A stretch of 64,000 nucleotides of DNA from Fulvivirga maritima (GTDB taxonomy: Bacteria; Bacteroidota; Bacteroidia; Cytophagales; Cyclobacteriaceae): positions 991,501-1,055,500 of the forward strand of contig NZ_CP089980.1 of NCBI RefSeq assembly GCF_021389955.1, in the 5' to 3' direction. Under the pieces are notes generated by a model. It ran no database searches, was not told where the DNA came from, and worked only from the letters and a program-made list of their open reading frames with translations. A program made the position numbers and the translations under genes. How positions within the stretch are numbered: the first letter of the stretch is position 1; each line of letters opens with the position of its first letter. Below are positions 54,964-64,000 of this stretch, piece by piece.

Positions 54964-56192
54964 TGAATCATTTAAATATTAAAACCCCAACCACATGACT
55001 AAACAATGCTTAAAATAAAATATAACAGAATCAGATCGCCTCTTATATTTATATTATATATTAGATTCAATATAAATATGCGAGGTGCTAAATAGGTAAC
55101 CTCGATTAAAAAAGATTAATAATATATTCCTTAATTAAGTAATTTTATAATTATTCAAAACGGAAATAAAGCCAATAGCCCAAATCTCACACAGAATTAA
55201 GTTAACTTCCTTAAATTCAGCTAATAAATATAGTTTGAAGGAAAGTCGTGATAATAGGACAGAAAACTCTAACTAAATTTTTCTATTCTATTGTAAAATC
55301 CTCACATAAACTTAGACGCATAAGAAGTGGTTAATTCTACAATTGAGGTTATATGATATTATAGCAAACTGCTTAACCTAATAAACACCTCCCCAATTTC
55401 CATTCAAACCTACAGGCTGAATAAGGCTCTTTCCGTTCCTGCAATCGCCCCATTCAACCTAGCACAACAAGCCTTTTTACTTACCCGCCCACTCCCCTGG
55501 GTAAGTCAATACCCTTGTTTTTTTCCTCGCTCAGTTTCTATACAGTAATTCGGAACCTGCTCACATTTCTAACCGCAAAAATATATCACAATACAAAGCC
55601 TGTAAAGGGTATATAAACAGTGCCCTACTTAGCCCTTCCCTACTGCCCTTGACATACTTTGTATATTAATATGAACTGGCATTTAAGAAATGACGACTGA
55701 TTCTCTGGAGCAGGTAAAAGATATGATTATACGACTTAGATATACCCTCCCCTTTTATGTGAGTGACCTGTTGGGGTGGCCACAGCAAGATGTACAAATG
55801 TATACATTTGGATCTTGACCTAACGGTAATTGGCCATGCTCGCAACTCGCATAGAGTGAATGAAACACACCTAAGTTTAATCTATCTATGATCTGTAAGA
55901 ATTGGCATTACTCACTTTCATAAACACTGACAGCTTAGGCTTTAAATACCATTCCGAATTCTTTTTTGGAAATAATATTGGTTATTAATATTTACTCATG
56001 TTTTATTCAGTGTCAAAATGGCGGAATTGATTGGCTTGGTAAAACAGAGTTTTGTGAGACTTTTTAAAGTCCTACGCAATAACTTACACTATAGATATTA
56101 GAAGCTGCGGCACTCTTACCACTGAGAGGAGAATGGCGCAAAAGGTGCTGAGAGGTTCAATTTCTTCATAACGAGAACTTCTCCATTAGATT
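54964..56192. other. Long intergenic stretch, no confident gene
   Basis: About 1.2 kb upstream of the long operon. Mostly closed frames. One possible 42-codon frame at 55690-55818 (plus strand) begins MTTDSLEQVKDMIIRLRYTL and ends TFGS; nothing supports it beyond an ATG and normal composition. No tRNA, repeat or hairpin terminator was recognised. Confidence 0.5.
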
Positions 56193-56741
56193 CTATTCCT
56201 TTAATTGTTTAATGCTCCATCTCGTTGCGTAGATCAGATAACGAAAAATGAAAACAATGCCTATTAAATAAATCGCGATCAAAATCATCATATCTTCAGT
56301 AACTCCTTTAAAAAATAAATTCTCTCGATTTTGTTTTAATTGATTTTCAAGGGTCTGAATATTAACCAAATACCTTTCGGATTCTTTATCGTTATGGATT
56401 TTTTCCAAAAACTGATCCTCTGAGCTGTTTACCTTATTATTATCTTTTAAATACTCATAAGTTTTTAGTGCTAAGGTTTGGTCTTTTAAATCGCCAATAA
56501 ATTCAATACGACCAGGCATATCTACGGAAAAATTCTCCTTTATAAAATAATAAACTTTTAACCGGTACGGAAGGCTTTCAAAATCAATCAATTCGTCAAT
56601 TTGCTTATTAATCTCTTCTCTATCTCTATAATTTGATCGATACAGTATATCCCATGACACAATCAGCATTATATATACAACACATGTTCCTATAATAAAT
56701 AAGAATTCTCTTGCTATTATTTTTTTACTTCCTTTATTCAT
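56193..56741 (-). CDS. Hypothetical membrane protein with two transmembrane helices
   Basis: 182 residues. TM1 at ~12-33 (FLFIIGTCVVYIMLIVSW) and TM2 at ~150-170 (MMILIAIYLIGIVFIFRYLI) flank a charged helical region with a coiled coil at ~105-140 (ESERYLVNIQTLENQLKQNR). This arrangement is common among Bacteroidetes hypothetical proteins. No catalytic motif. Function unknown. Confidence 0.65.
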   Translation of the reverse strand: MNKGSKKIIAREFLFIIGTCVVYIMLIVSWDILYRSNYRDREEINKQIDELIDFESLPYRLKVYYFIKENFSVDMPGRIEFIGDLKDQTLALKTYEYLKDNNKVNSSEDQFLEKIHNDKESERYLVNIQTLENQLKQNRENLFFKGVTEDMMILIAIYLIGIVFIFRYLIYATRWSIKQLKE

Positions 56742-58077
56742 TAGAATAATTAGAGATTACAGTTTAGTGATTTTTAATCAAAATCTAAATGAATAGCAGC
56801 ATTTTGTGAGACCTTTTATATAAAAAAAGCAGTCTTAATTTTGATCAATTAACTCCGTTAAGTTTTTCATAATCGTGAATCATTGATAGCCAAGACTCCC
56901 ACTTTTTCTTAAGAAAAAGTTAAAAAGAACATGACTGGCCTCAAAAGGCTAGCAAGTTTTTCTAAGACTTTCCTACAATACGACTAATCTCTTTGTTATT
57001 CTGATATTATTTTTTTTCGTTAATACCAAATAATAGGCTCCAGTAGCGAGATCACTCGTCTTTATCCTACCCTTTTGTTCTTCAATAAAATATTGATAAA
57101 CCTTCTGCCCTAAATTATTATAAATAATTATTTGATAAGGAGCTTGACAAGCGTCATTCATCGTAATTTCAATATTGCCTCTTGTAGGGTTCGGGTTAAC
57201 CTGAACACTGGCTTCTGTGCCACATGGAATGTTGGGATTATCTGAAGGACTTAGAGTTTGAAATGTTGCTTGAATATAATTGGGAAGGTCTAATCCCACC
57301 CTGTTTTCATTCCATGCAAGTGATTTGACCGTTAAGTTACAAGAGCGCCCCAAACTGTTGGGATTATTAATGACCAAAAGTGAATTATGATTTACCGAAG
57401 CATTAGAACTCAAATTACCGGAACCATAAATCCTACCATCGGGCCCAATTTGTAAACTAATATTGGCTAACCCGAAATAATCTCTTACTGCAGGATTATT
57501 TCGAAGAAGGCCAACACGGGTGCTTTCTGGTGAGGTATCAGTTAAATTAAACTGATACAAGAAATCTCCGGCCCCTACCCCTTCATCCGAGTAGCCATGC
57601 AAATACAATAACTCACTATTTGGAGAAAAAGAAACACCGTATTGGAAAGCGTAATTACCCAAATCTTGTGGATTAGATATTTGGCCTGACACATCATCAA
57701 AATCGAATACCTGGAAAAGGCCAAGCCTTGTCTGATTAGCAGATCGCAAGTTTACAGCTAGTTTTTTACCGTTTGGAGAAGGCTTCATATGGCCCTGTAG
57801 TTCTGTAAGAATATATTTATGAGAAGTGCCAATATGAATATTATGAATTAAACTAATGCCTGATGAAGCAATCTGGTAAATTTTAAAAATATCATTGTTG
57901 GCCTCATGTAAAATCAACCAGTAATCTGTTCCATTGGCATGTGGTATGGCTGCTATTTTCTCCGTAACGCTATCTACTGGCTATTTCGGTCGGACTATGC
58001 CAGTTGTTTCGGTCGGACTATGCCAGTGATTTCGGTGTATCTATGCCACTTTAAGAGTTTCGTAATTTTAGTAAATA

Positions 58078-58812
58078 TTAATGTTTCAACATACCTTTTC
58101 TCAAAGATTCTCCTTTGAGATCTATTCTATGAGAAGAGTTAACGAGCCTGTCTAATATGGCATCAGCAATAGTGCCTTCACCAATAATATCATACCAGGC
58201 TGATACTGGTATTTGAGAGGAGATTATAGTTGAAGTTTTTCCATGACGATCATCGATAATATCCATAAGTACTTCTCTTGCCATATTGTCCATGCTTTGT
58301 AAACCAAAATCATCTAGTATTAAGAGTTGGGCAGAGGTAATTCGTTTAAGTTCTTTGATATAGGTGCCATCTACTTTGGCGAGTTTCATTTTGTTGAACA
58401 GGCGAGCTGTTACCTGATAGATGGTGTTATAGCTCATCAGACAAGCTTGTCTGCCTATGGCCTGACTCATAAAGCTTTTGCCGACTCCTGAAGCACCTGT
58501 GATAATGATGTTTTCACTTTGCTTGATGAACTGTAAGGAGGACAACCTGTTGAACATGTTTTTATCCAGATTCCTATTTTCAGAGAAGATTATTTCATCC
58601 ATGTCTGCCTGCTGCTTAAAGGTGGCTTTTTTCATCAGCCGTGTAATCTTCTTATTCTGCCTGTCTTCCCATTCACTTTCAGTGAGTAAGGCCAGGTATT
58701 CATCTGGGGTACATTTTTGATAAGCATTGCTGCTGAGTTGTTGTCTGTGCAGTTCAGCCATCGCAGACAGCCTCATGGATTTTAATTTTTCTATTGTTTG
58801 ATTATTGTTCAT
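58078..58812 (-). CDS. istB: IS21 helper ATPase IstB
   Basis: 244 residues of the DnaC-like AAA+ family: Walker A GASGVGKSFMSQAIG near residue 106-120, Walker B QLLILDDFGLQSM near 165-175, sensor-1 region STIISSQIPVSAWYD, and a C-terminal DRLVNSSHRIDLKGESLRK box. Length and order are normal. It controls target immunity and activates IstA. Eleven base pairs after the istA stop. Confidence 0.92.
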   Translation of the reverse strand: MNNNQTIEKLKSMRLSAMAELHRQQLSSNAYQKCTPDEYLALLTESEWEDRQNKKITRLMKKATFKQQADMDEIIFSENRNLDKNMFNRLSSLQFIKQSENIIITGASGVGKSFMSQAIGRQACLMSYNTIYQVTARLFNKMKLAKVDGTYIKELKRITSAQLLILDDFGLQSMDNMAREVLMDIIDDRHGKTSTIISSQIPVSAWYDIIGEGTIADAILDRLVNSSHRIDLKGESLRKGMLKH

Positions 58813-58823
58813 AAAATTATTGT

Positions 58824-60367
58824 TTACTGGTAATGGTTAGCCCCTCTGATGTTTTTGTGAGAAGGGATATGTGATTGATGATTTTCTTGTTCTATTTCAT
58901 GCTCGTCCATATTATTACTGAGTATATTTTTGAGCCTTTGATAGCTGTATGTGTCATGATGAACAGCCCTTAGGCAGGCTTTATCTACACGCTCATGGCC
59001 ATAGTTTTTGGCCAGCATTAAAATGCCCATGGCTCTTTTGTAGTTAATCTCAGGATAGTCCCCCTGCAGAAATAAACCCGTCATAAACAGCTTTACATTT
59101 ACACCTATTTTACCTCCCTGATCAGAAAAATACTGGGGACTCCATTGGCTATAAGCACGGTGTGTACTGGAGAGGTGATTCTTATTAGTAATATAAGCTC
59201 CCTTACTCATTACTCTATTATGCAGCGCAATGCGTTGGCTTTTGTAGTATACTTCAACATGTTTGGAGGTATACTGTATCTGGGTTTGAGATCCAATGTA
59301 GCGATAGGGAACGCTATAATAAGTCTTGTCAGCCGAGAAGTAGACATATCCCATCTTCTGTACCTTGGCTCTGGCGTATTCTTTAACCTGATAAGTACTT
59401 TGGGGTAAGCTTTTTAGAAGGGATGATTCTACGGATTGGAACAGCTCTTTTCTGGAAGCTTCTTTTCTTTGAAAAAGTACATTATTATAGCCCTTAAGAT
59501 GATGCTGAATCTCTTCATTAAGCGCTTCAATAGAGAAGAAAGTCATTTTACGCATAGGGTAATAAATGCGCTGGTAGACCAGCTGAACAGCATTTTCTAC
59601 CAAAGCTTTATCTTGTGGTGCATAACTACGTGTGGGGTTTATGGCACACCCATAGTGATGAGCGAAGTCTTTGAAAGTTTTATTAATAACCGCCTCATAC
59701 TTACTGGATCGGGTAACTGCCGATTTAAGGTTGTCTGACACGATGGCTACAGGTACTCCTCCAAAGAAGCGGAGTGCATTATTGAGGCATTGAATAAAGT
59801 CCTCCCTTTTTGACTTTTACATGCTTCCACATAAGTATACTGACTAAAAGGAAGTGTGGCCACAAAAACTTCTACCTGGCTTACTTCTCCTGTAGATGGA
59901 TCTACTACTTCTAATTTCTTACCTGCAAAATCAACATAAAGCTCTTTTCCTGCCTTGTGCTCTAACTTCATAGAACCTTTGGCCTGTTTGTACTTACGCT
60001 GATAATGGGTGGTAAACTGAGTGTAACTGTAACTATCCTGAGTTTGCTCAGCATACAACTGGTAGTGGTACTGAAGGGTAAAGCCTGGGTGATGACGCTG
60101 TGGGTGCATGGTCTCAAAAAAACGCATTAAAACTGCATAACGATCATTGTTTATGGTTGTCTTAGACGAAAACAGTTCTTCTAAGGCATCAGTATCCAAC
60201 TGTAGCAATGCTTCCATGGGCTGGTCGCTTGACTGAAGTGATCGCAAATAATGGTTAACAGTGTTTCTATTCACACCCAGGGTCAAAGCAATTTGCCGAT
60301 TGCTCAGCCCTCTCAAATGAAGATTGATAATTTGTTTTAAGTCCATTATGTCAAGTTTATTCGCCAT
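58824..60367 (-). pseudogene. istA: IS21 transposase IstA, frameshifted
   Basis: The upstream frame has the HTH (LKQIINLHLRGLSNRQIALT, then LGVNRNTVNHYL) and the start of the rve core (GKELYVDFAGKKLEVVDPST). It runs off at KSQKGRTLFNA. The downstream frame resumes in IVSDNLKSAVTRSSKY-type sequence (second Asp) and contains DKALVENAVQLVYQRIYYPM (catalytic Glu). The switch is in CAAAAAGGG (complement of about 59805-59813); here one base must be added (KREDFIQCLNNALRFFGG) to join them, the opposite of the other frame breaks in this window. Confidence 0.85.
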
Positions 60368-61198
60368 CCTTTTTTTGGGGCGATATTAACAATCAATGAG
60401 CTCTTAAAGTGGCATAAATCGAACCGAAATAGGTGTCAATTATTATAATATGGTGGCACAAATCGAACCGTAATCAAATAGATACACTGGCACGGTTTGA
60501 ACCGAAATCACTGGCATATACCTTACCGAAATGGGTGGCATAAATCAAACCGTTGTATCCATCTACCAAAAATATATTCTTTTTATCAGACAATACATCC
60601 CCCAGATTATTATCTAGCGAAATATCTATTATGGAATAATATACCGCTGCCTTTCTGGAAATTAATTCACTAACATATGGATCCGTTTTGATAGTAAACA
60701 AATAGAATTTTGTTTGACTATTAGGGACGGGCACAACATAGGAAGTATTAGTTGAATTGGAAGAGCCTATCAATCCATTTCCATTCGGCATAATGTTATG
60801 ATTGCTATTCCAAACCTGAAGCCCGTTACTGTAAAACAGAAGGGCACCAGTTTTTGAATTTGACCAGGAACTAGTAGCACCTATAGATGTCATTTGACTA
60901 CTATTTACACTTTGCAGCTCATTACTTGAAAAGGTAACAGCAGCCCGATCTCCGAAATACCAATTATTTGCTTCCTTCTGAGCAAAACACTCATTGATGA
61001 AGCTTATAATAATGAACAAGGTCGATAACCAATATTTCATAATAAAAAGAACGGAAAAACAAAGAGCTTGTTGCTCCTTGTGAATTTCCGTCAAGGAATT
61101 TATTTCTGAGTTGAGGTAGGACTTAGAGCACTAGCGCAACTTCCCGAACAGTCTGGAGGTCCACCTTTTAGTCCCCCTCATTTTGATTACTGCAGAGA

Positions 61199-64000
61199 GT
61201 TTCAATCCTTATTCATATGAATGTTGCTCTGGAAGTCATCGTCCACAGGGATAGTTATGCATTGTCCACGTTTCAATCCTTATTCAACTGGATGTTGCTC
61301 TGGAAGAACTCCACTCTACCTAAGGATATCGAGTATGGAGGGTTTCAATCCTTATGCATCTGGATATTGCTCTGGAAGGATAAGGGATAATCTTAGCATG
61401 TCAATCCTTAATAGGTTTCAATCCTTATTCATCTGGATATTGCTCTGGAAGTTCTAAAGATTAGGCATTTGATTTGGATATAACCAAGTTTCAATCCTTA
61501 TTCATCTGGATGTTGCTCTGGAAGAATTTTCCTTTGCTTTGTCTACCCTGTCTTGACTGGTTTCAATCCTTATTCATCTGGATGTTGCTCTGGAAGAGAG
61601 CCGTTATTTATCAAGCCGTCGTGGTGAATGTGTCTCAATCCTTATTCATCTGGATGTTGCTCTGGAAGTTAAAAGAAATAATATAGTGTTATGCATAAGT
61701 ATTAGTTTCAATCCTTATTCATCTGGATGTTGCTCTGGAAGTAAGTCCTCCACGTCTTGCCGTTTACTGTTAGATCGTTTCAATCCTTATTCATCTGGAT
61801 GTTGCTCTGGAAGTATTTTATGATGGCGCTCCTTATGACAAAGGACTTAGTTTCAATCCTTATTCATCTGGATGTTGCTCTGGAAGTCATGTCTTTCTTT
61901 TTTTAAGATTAGAAAGAATCTCTAGTTTCAATCCTTATTCATCTGGATGTTGCTCTGGAAGACTGGTATATTTGGTTACACCGGAGCAACCGCTTCAGTT
62001 TCAATCCTTATTCATCTGGATGTTGCTCTGGAAGCAAAATTACCTGACCATTTTCATCTTCCTCAGAAAGTTTCAATCCTTATTCATCTGGATGTTGCTC
62101 TGGAAGTTTAACACTTATAACAATTACAATTATGGCTAAGGCGTTTCAATCCTTATTCATCTGGATGTTGCTCTGGAAGTTATGTCCGCTGGCTTCAGAG
62201 AGCTGATCCTGACTGTTTCAATCCTTATTCATCTGGATGTTGCTCTGGAAGATAATTGCTTGATTCTATCGGCCATATATCCTGTGTTTCAATCCTTATT
62301 CATCTGGATGTTGCTCTGGAAGATAAAATTCTAAAACCATGAATGTCTTAAAAACACGTTTCAATCCTTATTCATCTGGATGTTGCTCTGGAAGAAGATT
62401 ATTTTCTACATATTATACTTAAGTGACCGTGTTTCAATCCTTATTCATCTGGATGTTGCTCTGGAAGTAAATATCCAGAATCCCCTTGTAGTTTAGACCT
62501 TTGTTTCAATCCTTATTCATCTGGATGTTGCTCTGGAAGACCCTATGACCAGGGCAGGCAAGCAATACTACCTATGGTTTCAATCCTTATTCATCTGGAT
62601 GTTGCTCTGGAAGTAAATTATCTCTATTCATTATTAATTGAATGTCTGGGTTTCAATCCTTATTCATCTGGATGTTGCTCTGGAAGGAGAAACGGATTGT
62701 TCATTTCCTGTAAGAAGGGTATGTTTCAATCCTTATTCATCTGGATGTTGCTCTGGAAGTTGTGTTATCATGATGTAATATAAGTTATTTGAGTGTTTCA
62801 ATCCTTATTCATCTGGATGTTGCTCTGGAAGTAACGGTCTAAGGCAACTAATTTTTAATTGTGATTAGTTTCAATCCTTATTCATCTGGATGTTGCTCTG
62901 GAAGTCTACTAAGTGCTTACCCATCACCGATTTGCTGAAGTTTCAATCCTTATTCATCTGGATGTTGCTCTGGAAGAAATATCTTCAATTCTTTAACGCT
63001 TTCCAGATCGAGTTTCAATCCTTATTCATCTGGATGTTGCTCTGGAAGATAAAAATTGTGTGTGTATTTGCGGATTGTTAACGAGTTTCAATCCTTATTC
63101 ATCTGGATGTTGCTCTGGAAGTCCTTAACTAGCAGAAAATTATCATTAGGATGCGAAGTTTCAATCCTTATTCATCTGGATGTTGCTCTGGAAGTCGATG
63201 GGTTCCATTCCGCCGTTTCAATGTAAACAAGTTTCAATCCTTATTCATCTGGATGTTGCTCTGGAAGTGCAGCATTAAGAGATACGGCATACATAGAGTA
63301 TGAGTTTCAATCCTTATTCATCTGGATGTTGCTCTGGAAGGTTGTCAGAGCCAGACCGAGCAGCTGTGAAGCATCGTTTCAATCCTTATTCATCTGGATG
63401 TTGCTCTGGAAGTAGTTTAGATGAGAGCTTATTCCTTAGGTTGTTTGAGTTTCAATCCTTATTCATCTGGATGTTGCTCTGGAAGACCCCCCGGTTCCGC
63501 CCCTTACATTATCTACATTAAGTTTCAATCCTTATTCATCTGGATGTTGCTCTGGAAGCAAACCGGTTTTTCTTATCGGGCTTTTTCCCTACAGTTTCAA
63601 TCCTTATTCATCTGGATGTTGCTCTGGAAGTTTGATACATTCCTGAAAAACAATCCTAAGCCATCGTTTCAATCCTTATTCATCTGGATGTTGCTCTGGA
63701 AGAAATGATTACGGATCTAAAACAGCCATGGACATATTGTTTCAATCCTTATTCATCTGGATGTTGCTCTGGAAGGGATCATCTAAAGCCCCTAACTCTT
63801 CACTTTTCCATTTTTGTTTCAATCCTTATTCATCTGGATGTTGCTCTGGAAGTTATGGAAGCACTTAAGATTGACACATCTAAGCTTGGTTTCAATCCTT
63901 ATTCATCTGGATGTTGCTCTGGAAGAGCTAGTTTCTGGAATTTACTCCTATTCAATGACTAGTTTCAATCCTTATTCATCTGGATGTTGCTCTGGAAGAA
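61199..64000 (-). CRISPR. CRISPR array, 39 repeats visible, continues past window edge
   Basis: The 37-bp repeat reads on the minus strand CTTCCAGAGCAACATCCAGA, then TGAATAAGGATTGAAAC; the ATTGAAAC end marks this as the crRNA direction. Repeats start at 61199, 61270, 61342, 61415, 61488 and so on to 63962. The 38 complete spacers are 34-40 bp, mostly 35-36. The first four repeats on the left have one or two changes, and the seventh (61632) has one, while the rest are near-identical, so the left end is the old (trailer) end. Leader and newest spacers lie beyond 64000. No cas gene is within the window; repeat length and GAAAC end fit type I or III. All long open frames here are repeat translations. 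Confidence 0.97.

Larger units (their letters stand above)
57978..60561 (-). mobile_element. IS21-family element
   Basis: 2584 bp with istA and istB on the minus strand. Both ends carry multiple copies of a terminal motif: left TGGCTATTTCGGTC...CTATGCCA repeated three times; right five copies of TGGCATA/CA followed by ...ACCGAAAT or ACCG. The outermost right copy, read inward, is TGGATACAACGGTTTGA. Flanked by a 5-bp target duplication (TCTAC at 57973-57977 and 60562-60566). Repeated end motifs and short duplications are typical of IS21. Confidence 0.9.
56973..61040 (-). pseudogene. T9SS-secreted beta-propeller protein gene split by IS21-family element
   Basis: The 5' part runs from ATG 61040 (signal MKYWLSTLFIIISFINECFA, then QKEANNWYFGDRAAVTFSSN) to 60562. 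The 3' part runs from 57977 to 56973 and ends in a type A CTD (VQVNPNPTRGNIEITMNDAC, ITKRLVVL). Removing the IS and one copy of the 5-bp duplication rejoins the frame exactly: IFLVDSVTEKIAAIPHANGT. The intact protein of about 495 residues has WD40/PD40-like propeller segments (LGNYAFQYGVSFSPNSELLY). Likely an exported surface protein; the insertion inactivates it. Confidence 0.88.

Noticed and set aside
55690-55818. 42-codon plus-strand frame in the long intergenic region
   Set aside because: No homology recognised, no operon context or ribosome site; noted only in the intergenic entry.
63195-63230. Extra partial CRISPR repeat inside a spacer (CGTTTCAATGTAAAC)
   Set aside because: Only 8 bases match the repeat start, and spacer length is normal.
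61221-63962. Several open frames of 60-95 codons in the CRISPR array
   Set aside because: They are translations of the 37-bp repeat (repeating FQSLFIWMLLWK, FNPYSSGCCSGR or VSILIHLDVALE) and not genes.

Overview
The window is about 64 kb of AT-rich DNA from a member of the Bacteroidota, most likely a Cytophagales-type marine or soil bacterium. The evidence is type IX secretion (T9SS) C-terminal domains, SprB repeats, a PorP/SprF protein, promoters of the TAnnTTTG type, few Shine-Dalgarno sequences, and Bacteroidetes-style integrase and IS families. No rRNA or intact tRNA gene was seen.

Layout. (1) 1-17 kb is ordinary chromosome. It holds a glycosyltransferase / glycosyltransferase / GH130 group, small stress-type proteins, an OmpA lipid/peptidoglycan protein, a divergent cyclopropane-synthase-like methyltransferase and fatty-acid desaturase pair, a bestrophin, and a complete cyanophycin module (CsbD-like protein, isoaspartyl peptidase, cyanophycinase, cyanophycin synthetase). 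(2) 17.4-19.0 kb is a pile of nested, mutually truncating insertion sequences. (3) 19.0-23.3 kb is the most interesting part: a two-gene operon of an ECF sigma factor with a second sigma4-like helix-turn-helix and, one base later, a Cas12f/TnpB-like protein. That protein lacks all RuvC catalytic residues and ends before the zinc ribbon. A structured non-coding stretch resembling a Cas12f guide RNA follows it. The operon is flanked by a divergent XRE regulator with a palindromic operator over the predicted sigma promoter, and by a tyrosine integrase with repeat sites and a tRNA-3'-end-like att candidate. I read this as an RNA-guided transcription-activation module (dCas12f-sigma-guide RNA) on or beside an integrative element. 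(4) 23.8-32 kb is accessory debris: three copies of a secreted HEAT-like gene cassette (one intact), REP-like palindromes with a broken RAYT transposase, two IS elements, and two orphan toxin-tip/immunity pairs, one with a deaminase-like toxin end. (5) 32-55 kb is one long minus-strand operon of giant secreted proteins: SprB repeats, FG-GAP with a type B CTD, PorP/SprF-OmpA, FN3, and a 1504-residue beta-rich protein. It ends in an M15 peptidase-bearing protein and a beta-propeller protein, which looks like a T9SS-linked effector/immunity export system. (6) 56-61 kb holds a T9SS cargo gene cleanly split by an IS21-family element. (7) 61.2-64 kb is a CRISPR array (39 repeats seen) running off the right edge. 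It is read on the minus strand, and no cas genes lie in the window.

Five coding regions, all on the minus strand, are broken at runs of A. In four of the five one A is surplus, so base-calling errors, slippage or real decay should be separated before they are treated as pseudogenes.
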